Source: Streptomyces sp. TG1A-8 (GTDB lineage Bacteria; Actinomycetota; Actinomycetes; Streptomycetales; Streptomycetaceae). Taken from it: DNA of 64,000 bases. A program made the position numbers and the translations under genes. Shown here one piece after another: positions 16,115 to 22,184 of this stretch (position 1 is the first letter of the stretch; every line of letters starts with the position of its first letter). The stretch is taken from contig NZ_JASTLB010000001.1 in assembly GCF_030499535.1 (NCBI RefSeq), positions 3,782,001 to 3,846,000 of the forward strand. Reading direction: 5' to 3'. Below the pieces are notes generated by a model. The model was not told the DNA's origin and searched no databases. It saw nothing but the letters and a program-made list of their open reading frames with translations.

Positions 16115-16450
16115 TCAGGCGGCGTACTGCTCGGGGTAGGCGCACGGCACGCACGTGCCGAGCGACACGGGGATGACGTATCCGGCGTCACGACCGCAGG
16201 CGGGGCAGGTGCGGCGGGCGGCGTTGGCCTTGGCGAGCGCCGCCCACCGGGCCGGGGTCATGGGACGGACCGGCTTGGCCAGGTCGATGCGGTAGAGGTA
16301 GGCGACCAGCGGGGCCCGGCGGCGGCGCGGCCGTTCGAGCTGTGCGGCCACGTCCTGGCCGCCGGGCCGCAGGCCACGGGCGCGGAGTTGGCGGCGGGTG
16401 GCGTAGCCGTCCGGGGCCATGCGCCACCGGTAGACCGGCAGCGTGGACAT
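16115..16450 (-). CDS. RRQRL-motif zinc-binding-type small protein
   Basis: A 111-residue protein. MAPDGYATRRQLRARGLRPG carries the RRQ-L segment, RVPM-like residues follow, and CPACGRDAG with CVPCAYP near the C-terminus form a zinc site. This arrangement is characteristic of a small protein family beside tra genes in actinobacterial elements, with unknown function. The ATG at 16450 shares 4 bases with the stop of the upstream gene, which decides the start over an ATG 6 codons earlier. Confidence 0.75.
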   Translation of the reverse strand: MSTLPVYRWRMAPDGYATRRQLRARGLRPGGQDVAAQLERPRRRRAPLVAYLYRIDLAKPVRPMTPARWAALAKANAARRTCPACGRDAGYVIPVSLGTCVPCAYPEQYAA

Positions 16451-17307
16451 CAGGCGACGCGCTTCCACGCGGCCCGAAGTCGGACCTCAGATGCGGAGTG
16501 GCCGGCGGCGCGGAAGCGGGCGGCCATGTCGCGGTACGACAAGGGCGGCGTCTGGCTGTGCCGGATGTCGTGCACGAGCGTGTCCAGCGCGTCATCCGAC
16601 AGCGCGGGCGCCCCCGTCTCCAGCGCCGGAACCTGCTCGGTCGGCCCCCACACCGGGAGTTCCCAGCGGGGTGTGACGCCGGGCGTGACGGGGGCCGTCA
16701 CGCTGGTCAGGGCCCTGCCAGTCTCCTCGCCCTTGCGGGCGGTCTCCAGCGTCGACCACGCCCCCGCGAGGGTCTGCGCGGTCTGTGCCTGGACGCGTGC
16801 GACGCGGGCGCCGGCTTCCGTCACGGCCGTCAGCCGCGTCTCCTCGGTGGCCGCTTCCGCCCGCAGCCGGGCACGGGCCACGGCCGCTTCGTCGCGTGCC
16901 TCCTGCTGGATGCCCCGGATCGCGTCCAACGCGAGCGGGGTGAGCGCGGTGCGCTCCCACAGGCTGTGCACGAGCCACAGGGCCTTGGCCGCGATCGGCA
17001 GCCACGCCACAGCCAGCCACGCGCCGGCGGAGTGCTCAACTGTCAGGGCGTGCGCGACCAGGACGCCGGTGGCGAGGATGCCGAAGGACCAGCCCACCGC
17101 CGTTACGGCGCGGTTGTGGTCGCCCTGCGCGGCGAGGCGGCGCTCGTAGGCGAGGGTGGCCAGCCATCCGCCGTCGATGCCGAGACCGACGACCAGGGCG
17201 ACCGGCCACGGCACCGCCGCCCCCAGCCACATCATCACCACCGCGAGGGTGAGCACCATCGACACGGCCGTCATCGCGACAGCCGGAAGAACGGTCTTGG
17301 CCTTCAC
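16450..17307 (-). CDS. DUF2637-like membrane protein of the AICE
   Basis: A 285-residue protein. Four hydrophobic helices occupy about residues 5-115 (MTAVSMVLTLAVVMMW, VPWPVALVVGLGIDGG, then TAVGWSFGILATGVLV and WLAVAWLPIAAKALWLV). A long Ala/Glu/Arg helical region, probably coiled coil, spans 130-205. The C-terminus (PPLSYRDMAARFRAAGHSA) resembles a helix-turn-helix of DUF2637 proteins. It is probably a transfer or spreading component. The GTG at 17307 has AAGGAG 7 bases upstream and overlaps the previous stop by 4 bases. Confidence 0.8.
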   Translation of the reverse strand: MKAKTVLPAVAMTAVSMVLTLAVVMMWLGAAVPWPVALVVGLGIDGGWLATLAYERRLAAQGDHNRAVTAVGWSFGILATGVLVAHALTVEHSAGAWLAVAWLPIAAKALWLVHSLWERTALTPLALDAIRGIQQEARDEAAVARARLRAEAATEETRLTAVTEAGARVARVQAQTAQTLAGAWSTLETARKGEETGRALTSVTAPVTPGVTPRWELPVWGPTEQVPALETGAPALSDDALDTLVHDIRHSQTPPLSYRDMAARFRAAGHSASEVRLRAAWKRVA

Positions 17308-17582
17308 TCGGTGGCTCCTTCCTGCTCGCGCACGTCCACGGTCGCGATCAGGACGACCGGGGTGCTGTCGTCGAAGGGCTTCTGGCTGTCCTCGATCCAG
17401 GACCACTCGGCACCGGGCGCCACCTCGTAGCCGAGGGATGCCAGGGCGTCCCGGCGGTCCGCTCCGGTGGGCACCGGGCCGGACTCGAACCGGACGGTGG
17501 GCCACTCGCTCTCGCCGTACAGGACGACGTACAGGCGCCACTGTCCGCCGTCGCCCGACATCTGCGCGGTCAGCTTGTTCAC
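17304..17582 (-). CDS. Conserved AICE hypothetical protein, 92 residues
   Basis: A 92-residue soluble protein (QWRLYVVLYGESEWPTVRFE, DRRDALASLGYEVAPGAEWSW, PVVLIATVDVRE) that looks like a small alpha/beta domain. It has no Cys, no membrane helix and no recognised motif. The GTG start at 17582 and the stop each share 4 bases with the neighbouring genes, so it belongs to the coupled operon. Its function is unknown. Confidence 0.7.
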   Translation of the reverse strand: MNKLTAQMSGDGGQWRLYVVLYGESEWPTVRFESGPVPTGADRRDALASLGYEVAPGAEWSWIEDSQKPFDDSTPVVLIATVDVREQEGATE

Positions 17583-18025
17583 AGCGCACCCCCCACCGTG
17601 ATCAGCGCGGCGAGGATGAGCAGCAGCCCGCCGGCGCGGATCAGGTCGACCGCGCGGCGCAGGCAGGTGAACTTTGCGACCGCCAGCCGGGACAGCCCGG
17701 CAATGTCGGCAGCCATGTCCCGGTCGACCGCCGCCGTGATCTCCTCAGCCGTGAGGGTGGCCCACAGCGGAAAGCCGTGCGGACCGAGCTGCGGGCGAAC
17801 CGCCCGCAGCAGCAGACCGGCCGCGGCGACCAGCACCCCCATGCCGGCACCGCCGACGATGCATGCGGCCGTGTTCAGCGGCAGGTCGCGGGCGACCGTC
17901 CAGGCACCGGCGAGGACGGCACCGACGAACGCCAGCAGCAGCGCCGTCTTCGCGTCCGTCCGCGCGATCTCCGCCTTCACCTCAGCGTGCGCGGCGGTCA
18001 AGTTCTTCTCCGTCGCGGTGCTCAC
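17579..18025 (-). CDS. Pycsar-effector-like (PycTM) membrane protein
   Basis: A 148-residue protein. A short N-terminal helix (AAHAEVKAEIARTDAKTALL) leads into two membrane helices (LLLAFVGAVLAGAWTVARDL, IVGGAGMGVLVAAAGLLLRA), then PQLGPHGFPLWATLTAEEIT, a helical region and a third hydrophobic segment at the C-terminus (LLLILAALITVGGAL). This layout fits the PycTM-type transmembrane effector of Pycsar anti-phage systems as I know it. No nucleotide cyclase is encoded nearby, so a defence role is not shown; it may serve transfer or recipient control. Both ends overlap neighbours by 4 bases. Confidence 0.65.
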   Translation of the reverse strand: MSTATEKNLTAAHAEVKAEIARTDAKTALLLAFVGAVLAGAWTVARDLPLNTAACIVGGAGMGVLVAAAGLLLRAVRPQLGPHGFPLWATLTAEEITAAVDRDMAADIAGLSRLAVAKFTCLRRAVDLIRAGGLLLILAALITVGGAL

Positions 18026-18291
18026 GCGGCACCCCCGGGCAGGCTCGTACCGGCCGCGCGGTTGACCAGCGCGACCCGGGCGGCGAGCGCCCGGCGTCGA
18101 GCCCGGCGGATACGCCGCTCGTCCAGCTCGCTCGGGGTGCGGTCCAGGGTAACGATGTGCGCGTCCAACAGGTCGACGTCCGCCAGGATGACGGGCATCT
18201 CCTGCTCGATCGCGTCCAGCTCCGCGTCCGTCGGCTCCATCCACGGAGCGAACGCGGTAACAGCGTCCTGAAGTGTGACGATGTCGTTCAT
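18022..18291 (-). CDS. Small AICE hypothetical protein, first gene of the overlapping operon
   Basis: An 89-residue protein. The N-terminal half is acidic (WMEPTDAELDAIEQEMPVIL), the second half is Arg-rich (ELDERRIRRARRRALAARVA). It is probably all helical, possibly coiled coil. Small proteins of this kind recur in AICE operons but have no known role. The ATG at 18291 follows AGAGGAACACGACCCA. It starts a five-gene chain in which each junction is ATGA or GTGA. Confidence 0.7.
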   Translation of the reverse strand: MNDIVTLQDAVTAFAPWMEPTDAELDAIEQEMPVILADVDLLDAHIVTLDRTPSELDERRIRRARRRALAARVALVNRAAGTSLPGGAA

Positions 18292-18327
18292 TGGGTCGTG
18301 TTCCTCTCAGCGTGGAACGGCCCGAAC

Positions 18328-18357
18328 GCGGCTCCCGGGATGCCCCCCGGGAGCCGC
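18328..18357 (-). terminator. Hairpin in the leader of the overlapping operon
   Basis: GCGGCTCCCGGG and CCCGGGAGCCGC form a 12-bp stem with a 6-base loop, 37 bases upstream of the ATG at 18291. It lies between the operator-bearing promoter region and the first gene, so it may attenuate expression. Confidence 0.5.
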
Positions 18358-18736
18358 TTGCCGTTGGAGTCGGTTCCGGCTCCCCGCGCTCCCGCCCGTA
18401 CGTCGTCGCGCAGTGCGCGGACGGACGGGCGGGAGAGGCAGCCGGCCGCAACGTGACGTGCTGCGAGCCGTGGTGGACCGTGTTTGCTGTCCAGGCGCCG
18501 CCGACCGGTCCGTAACGGTGGCGCTCAGGGTTTTCGTCGGTACATCAGGAGTCCTTTCGGCGAGGTCAACAGTGGTGAAGCACTGCAAGGGGGATCGCGT
18601 CCCCACTCTCCGGCCGTTGCTCGCGGTCACCGGGCCACCTCGCCAGTACGGGCCGAAGCCCTGTTCCACCTGGCCTTTAGCGGGATTGCAGCGTCCCCGC
18701 CCCGTGCATTCGTGCAGGTCAATGACCTTCAGCAAT

Positions 18737-18830
18737 GCGACCTAGGTCGCTTGCCGATGAAGAGAAAGCTACCTAGGTCGCTTTTGGTCGTCAAGTGGTC
18801 TCGCGTCCCGATCGCGAGCGACCTAGGTCA
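18737..18830. promoter_or_regulatory. Three palindromic CCTAGGT operators upstream of the GntR repressor
   Basis: CGACCTAGGTCG at 18739-18750, CTACCTAGGTCG at about 18769-18780 and CGACCTAGGTCA at about 18819-18830 share the core ACCTAGGT. The last lies only 15 bases before the GntR GTG. A short array of identical palindromes in a divergent promoter region next to a GntR gene is the usual signature of a self-regulated KorSA-like repressor that also silences transfer and replication genes. Confidence 0.65.
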
Positions 18831-18844
18831 AGTACGCTTTTGGG

Positions 18845-19228
18845 GTGGACTCACAGCCGAAGAGGAAGCCCAACGCCCGCGAGATCGCAGGCAGAATCAG
18901 AGACGAGATCGCCGCAGGGACGTTCGGTCCCGGGGACCGCCTGCCCGGCGCGCGGGCCTACGCCAAGAAACTCGGCGTGGCTCTGATGACGGTGCAGAAC
19001 GCCTACGCCCAGCTCCAGGAAGAGGGGCTGGTTGAAGGCGTCTCCGGAAGCGGCACCTACGTCCGCGATCCCGCCCCGGGTGAGCAGAGCCCCCGTGAGG
19101 CAGCGCAGCGCCTGACCGAGCTACAAGCTGAGGTCGCGCGCGTCTCGACCGAGCTTGCCGGCCTCGTCGAGCGCGTCAAGCAGCTTGAGGCGGTCGTCGG
19201 CCCCACCAAGGGCAAGTCTGGCGCCTAG
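18845..19228 (+). CDS. GntR-family repressor (KorSA-like) of the AICE
   Basis: A 127-residue GntR-family protein. The winged helix is clear: AREIAGRIRDEIAAGTFGPG, DRLPGARAYAKKLGVALMTV and LQEEGLVEGVSGSGTYVRDP. Instead of a ligand domain it ends in a coiled coil of about 45 residues (LTELQAEVARVSTELAGLVE and following). In pSAM2-type elements the equivalent KorSA protein represses the replication-excision and transfer genes. It starts at a GTG at 18845 with an operator overlapping its promoter. Confidence 0.85.
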   Translation: MDSQPKRKPNAREIAGRIRDEIAAGTFGPGDRLPGARAYAKKLGVALMTVQNAYAQLQEEGLVEGVSGSGTYVRDPAPGEQSPREAAQRLTELQAEVARVSTELAGLVERVKQLEAVVGPTKGKSGA

Positions 19229-19381
19229 CGTCTCTCGCGGTGCATTCGTCGTCATGCTCTAAGCGTGTCCCGGTGAGCGCGCGGTGAGTACGTACTTCCC
19301 CTGCCCCCGCACCGAACTAATCCGAACTTTGGCCGCAGGGTGGGGTGTTGGCACAGCCTGCTCGGCTGCAAGACTGGCTGT

Positions 19382-20167
19382 ATGGCCGAACTCAACGGAA
19401 AACCCGCCACCCTCGACGATCTACAGAGCCTTGCCCTCACGAACTACGGGCACTTCACGTCAATGCGGCTGGAGGACGGCACAGTCCGGGGCCTGTCGCT
19501 CCATCTGGACCGCTTGGTGCGCGACTGCCGCATCGTCTTCGGTGTCGAGTTGGACCGAGAGCGGACGCTGAACTACATCCGGAAGGCAGCCGACGGCGTC
19601 ACCGGGGTCGCCGGCCTCCGCGTCACCGTCTTCGATCCCGGGATCGACATGGGGCGCCCTAGCGACGCCAAGGACCCGCACATCTTGGTCAACCTGCGAC
19701 CTGGGGGCGCCATGCCGCCGCCGCCCCTTACGGCCAAGACCTTCACCTTCACCCGCGACAACGCGCAGGTGAAGCACATCGGCCTTCACCCGCAGCTCCG
19801 GCTTCGCCGTGACGCCCAGCTCGCCGGATTCGATGACGCCGTGTTTGTCGAGCCGGACGGTCGGATCTCCGAGGGCGGCACGTGGAACCTCGGTTTCGTC
19901 GACCAGGACGGCACGGTCATCTGGCCGGAAGCCCCTGTGCTCCCGGGCACAACGATGATGCTGCTGCGAAGCCTCGATACCCCGAAGCAGATTACGGCTC
20001 CGGTGCGGCTCGCCGACGTCCCGAAGATGGCAGCCGCGTTCGCGACGAACGTAACGATCGGCGTGCGTTCAGTCAGCGCGCTCGATGACGTGCAGTTCCC
20101 ACATGACCACCCCGTGCTCGCAGCGCTGCGTGACGCCTACGTCGGCATTCCCGGCGAGCGCCTGTAA
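19382..20167 (+). CDS. Class IV aminotransferase family protein (AICE cargo)
   Basis: A 261-residue PLP enzyme of the ADC-lyase / branched-chain / D-amino-acid aminotransferase fold. NYGHFTSMRLEDGTVRGL is the N-terminal strand pair and HLDRLVRDCRIVFG follows. VKHIGLHPQL carries the likely Schiff-base Lys131. FVEPDGRISEGGTWNLGFV matches the cofactor-binding E-G-x-x-x-N segment. Its substrate is unknown. No Shine-Dalgarno precedes the ATG; TTGGCA at about 19349 and AAGACT at about 19371 could be a promoter giving a leaderless message. It is 50 bases upstream of the XRE-SUMF1 gene and probably co-expressed with it. Confidence 0.82.
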   Translation: MAELNGKPATLDDLQSLALTNYGHFTSMRLEDGTVRGLSLHLDRLVRDCRIVFGVELDRERTLNYIRKAADGVTGVAGLRVTVFDPGIDMGRPSDAKDPHILVNLRPGGAMPPPPLTAKTFTFTRDNAQVKHIGLHPQLRLRRDAQLAGFDDAVFVEPDGRISEGGTWNLGFVDQDGTVIWPEAPVLPGTTMMLLRSLDTPKQITAPVRLADVPKMAAAFATNVTIGVRSVSALDDVQFPHDHPVLAALRDAYVGIPGERL

Positions 20168-20216
20168 CGCGTGCCGCTGCCCCATCGGGGGCGGCGACTC
20201 ACGACAGAGGTAGCCC

Positions 20217-21146
20217 ATGCCACTCGTTACGAAATGGACCGGACGCGAAGTCAAGGCGCTGCGTGAAGCCGTACGCATGAGCCTTATGGAATTCGCCGAG
20301 AAGCTCGGGGTGTCCGATCGCATCGTCTCCCGCTGGGAGGCAGACGGCGAACGGGCCACACTTCGCATGGTGAACCAAGCCGCCTTAGACACGCTGCTTG
20401 CCAAGGCAGATAAGGACGCCCAAGGTCGCTTCGTCGGCATCTTGTCGGTGGACGACGTCCCTGCCCACGCCATCATCGAGCCTGACACCGACCACACGAG
20501 CAGTGGCGAGTACGTGAAGCATCCTGGCGACGGGAAGCTCATGGCCTACGTCCCAGAGGGAATTTTCCTGTCTGGGGAGGACGATAACCCCGTGTGGGTG
20601 GACGAGTTCCACATAGACACGTTCCCGACCACCAATGCCGACTACGCGCGATTCTGTGCGGCCACTCGGCACCCTGTACCTGAGCACTGGGAGAACGGCC
20701 GATGTCCCCGGCACCTGTACGACCACCCTGTCGTACACGTGACTTGGCGAGACGCTCAGGCGTACGCGACATGGGCGGGGAAGTCGCTGCCGACAGCGGA
20801 GCAGTGGGAGAAAGCGGCACGTGGCACTTCTGGCCGCACCTTCCCGTGGGGTGACCAGAAGACTGCCGCAAAGTGCAATGTCCGGGAGACCGGCGTGGAG
20901 CACACGACGTCAGTCTCTCGGTATCACAGCGGCGTTTCGCCTTACGGGGTCTACGACATGGTGGGCAACGTGTGGGAGTGGCTCGCGACACCGACCACAC
21001 CCGGGCGGTACGAACTCCGTGGCAGTGCCTTCACGAGCCCCTTGTTCAGAGGTGTGCCGGCGGTCCCCAACGACGCCGACGACACGATGCACGACGACGA
21101 CACAGGGTTCCGCTGCGTGGCGACACCAGAGCAAATGCGCTTTTGA
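20217..21146 (+). CDS. XRE helix-turn-helix fused to SUMF1 (formylglycine-enzyme-like) domain
   Basis: A 309-residue fusion. Residues 8-60 are an XRE helix-turn-helix (LREAVRMSLMEFAEKLGVSD, VSRWEADGE). Residues about 108-305 are a SUMF1 fold: YVPEGIFLSG, VDEFHIDTFPTTNADYARFC, HPVVHVTWRDAQAYATWAGK, LPTAEQWEKAARG, FPWGD, VYDMVGNVWEWL and TGFRCVA. The segment that holds the two catalytic cysteines in true formylglycine-generating enzymes (RGGSW.C....C) reads ELRGSAFTSPLFRGVP here and has none. It is therefore probably a binding or sensing protein, not a sulfatase activator. The ATG follows GAGGTAG. Confidence 0.85.
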   Translation: MPLVTKWTGREVKALREAVRMSLMEFAEKLGVSDRIVSRWEADGERATLRMVNQAALDTLLAKADKDAQGRFVGILSVDDVPAHAIIEPDTDHTSSGEYVKHPGDGKLMAYVPEGIFLSGEDDNPVWVDEFHIDTFPTTNADYARFCAATRHPVPEHWENGRCPRHLYDHPVVHVTWRDAQAYATWAGKSLPTAEQWEKAARGTSGRTFPWGDQKTAAKCNVRETGVEHTTSVSRYHSGVSPYGVYDMVGNVWEWLATPTTPGRYELRGSAFTSPLFRGVPAVPNDADDTMHDDDTGFRCVATPEQMRF

Positions 21147-21167
21147 ATTCGATAGGGGAAGGGTCAC

Positions 21168-21800
21168 TTGTCTATATCCTGGAGTACCCTTTCGGCCAGT
21201 GCTGGCGTGGCCGCAGCAGTATCCATTCTCGTTGAGTTAACAGCGAAGCCCTGGACTGAACGACGTAAAGAGCGTCTTTTGCGAGTGGCTCGCGAGCGGG
21301 ACGAGCAGATTGCTCAGTTGGCCTACCTGGAAGCTAAGTATCGAACGGCCCCGTACAGGCTCGGGACAGTGTGGGACGTGAACTCACTGCTGCGAGAGTT
21401 GGATGAAGACCTCGCTAAATATAGCAACCAGCACCTTCTAGTGGGCGACTGGGCCAGTAAGCCCGTTAGGGATCTCCTATCTATAGGTCTGGGAGTGACG
21501 CGCGGCATGGTCGCCGCTTCGGTCGTCGTGGTCGATTATGCGCGAGAGACGATGGGTGAGAGCCCCGCAGCCGAGCAGTATGCGCGAGATAGTACAAAGG
21601 CGGTGCTGAGGTTGGCGAGCGGATTCTTGGACGTGCCGTTGCGATACGCGCTCACGCCGAAATGGAAAGTGGGCAAGCGTGCCACTTTGTCAAAGCAGGC
21701 GAAGAGATTGGTTCGCGGCCGTGACAATTTCGTGCGAGAGACTATTGCGCGGAACCAGGCGGATATTCTGGCGGCACGACGCTCAGGGCAGGGGGGTTGA
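21168..21800 (+). CDS. Unknown membrane-anchored cargo protein, atypical base composition
   Basis: A 210-residue protein. An N-terminal hydrophobic stretch (LSASAGVAAAVSILVELTA) could anchor it. The rest is soluble, charged and helical (RRKERLLRVARERDEQIAQL, ELDEDLAKYSNQHLLVGDWA, YARETMGESPAAEQYARDST). I recognise no family. The start is a TTG at 21168 with GGGGAAGGG 5 bases upstream. Codon use is clearly poorer in G/C than the surroundings (TCTATATCC, AAATATAGC), indicating recent acquisition. It sits between the XRE-SUMF1 gene and a SUMF1 remnant beside attR. Confidence 0.7.
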   Translation: MSISWSTLSASAGVAAAVSILVELTAKPWTERRKERLLRVARERDEQIAQLAYLEAKYRTAPYRLGTVWDVNSLLRELDEDLAKYSNQHLLVGDWASKPVRDLLSIGLGVTRGMVAASVVVVDYARETMGESPAAEQYARDSTKAVLRLASGFLDVPLRYALTPKWKVGKRATLSKQAKRLVRGRDNFVRETIARNQADILAARRSGQGG

Positions 21801-21813
21801 GCTGGATGGACCG

Positions 21814-21870
21814 CCCAACCCCGCCACCAACACGATGCACGACGACACCGCGTTCCGCTGCGTGGCGTGA
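21814..21870 (+). pseudogene. Decayed 3' end of a second SUMF1-domain gene
   Basis: These 57 bases match the last codons of the XRE-SUMF1 gene (about 21066-21125) with a 3-base gap. In frame they read PNPATNTMHDDTAFRCVA then stop, against PNDADDTMHDDDTGFRCVA in the intact gene. No matching 5' part is present, so it is a remnant of an earlier paralogue at this spot. Confidence 0.75.
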
Positions 21871-21907
21871 CCTCAGCAGACGGCCCCGCGAGGGGTTAAC
21901 CCCCGGA

Positions 21908-21932
21908 CTCATGGGCCATGTGTGGGCCAGAT
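21908..21932. promoter_or_regulatory. Candidate integrase arm-type site, right side
   Basis: ATGGGCCATGTGTGGGCCAG at about 21911-21930 again has two TGGGCCA words 11 bases apart and differs at one position from the left copy. It lies about 60 bases from the attR core. Confidence 0.4.
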
Positions 21933-21992
21933 GTCCGCTCGCGGGAGCTGAACCGGCCCCTGACCAGCGCGTTAGCGCGGCGCGCTTGACGC

Positions 21993-22051
21993 TCTTGAAA
22001 ACCGTCGTGGCAGCGATGTCACCGTGGGTTCAAATCCCACCGCCTCCGCGC
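21993..22051. repeat. attR: 59-bp copy of the tRNA-Ser(UGA) 3' part
   Basis: Identical over 59 bases to 7753-7811. Upstream of it the sequence does not match the tRNA 5' half, so this is not a functional tRNA gene. It is the original chromosomal 3' end displaced by integration, still followed by the original hairpin at 22071-22107. Confidence 0.93.
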
Positions 22052-22070
22052 GATGAGCAGGGGAAGTGAG

Positions 22071-22107
22071 AACGGCCCCCGACCTGGTTACCCGGTCGGG
22101 GGCCGTT
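22071..22107 (+). terminator. Original chromosomal terminator of the tRNA-Ser(UGA) gene
   Basis: AACGGCCCCCGACC (22071-22084) and GGTCGGGGGCCGTT (22094-22107) form a 14-bp perfect stem, about 22 bases after the tRNA 3' end in attR. Confidence 0.7.
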
Positions 22108-22184
22108 CCGGTGCCCGATGTCCCCCGCCCGAGGGGGCCGCGTCTTCCCGCCGGCACCCGCGGTCCGGTCAGGAGCGGTCAATC

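Larger units (their letters stand above)
18292..18844. promoter_or_regulatory. Divergent control region between the transfer operon and the GntR gene
   Basis: A 553-base region without a secure gene. The right third holds three CCTAGGT operators. The left part holds the hairpin at 18328-18357. At about 18543, read leftward, AAAGGACTCCTG precedes an ATG that opens a 6-codon frame (MYRRKP, stop), which could be a leader peptide or chance. A frame at 18307-18735 lacks a good ribosome site. Confidence 0.45.
7753..22051. mobile_element. Actinomycete integrative and conjugative element (AICE) in tRNA-Ser(UGA)
   Basis: About 14.2 kb bounded by the 59-bp att repeats. In order from attL it holds int, xis, an iteron region, a replication ATPase and a prim-pol protein, four small Spd-like genes, a TraB/FtsK translocase, a five-gene overlapping operon, a GntR repressor and cargo. 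A single FtsK-type translocase with no type IV secretion genes fits the established model of double-stranded DNA transfer between mycelia in AICEs. All expected core modules look intact, so the element may still be mobile. The replication module is of the prim-pol type, not the RepSA rolling-circle type of pSAM2. Confidence 0.92.

Noticed and set aside
17579..18025. A complete Pycsar defence pair
   Set aside because: No nucleotide cyclase domain is encoded in the element, so only an effector-like protein can be claimed.
20217..21870. Diversity-generating retroelement suggested by a SUMF1/C-type-lectin protein and a duplicated 3' end
   Set aside because: There is no reverse transcriptase, and the differences between the two 3' ends are not concentrated at adenine positions.
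21993..22051. A second tRNA-Ser gene
   Set aside because: Only the 3' 59 bases are present; the 5' acceptor and D arm are missing, so it is attR.
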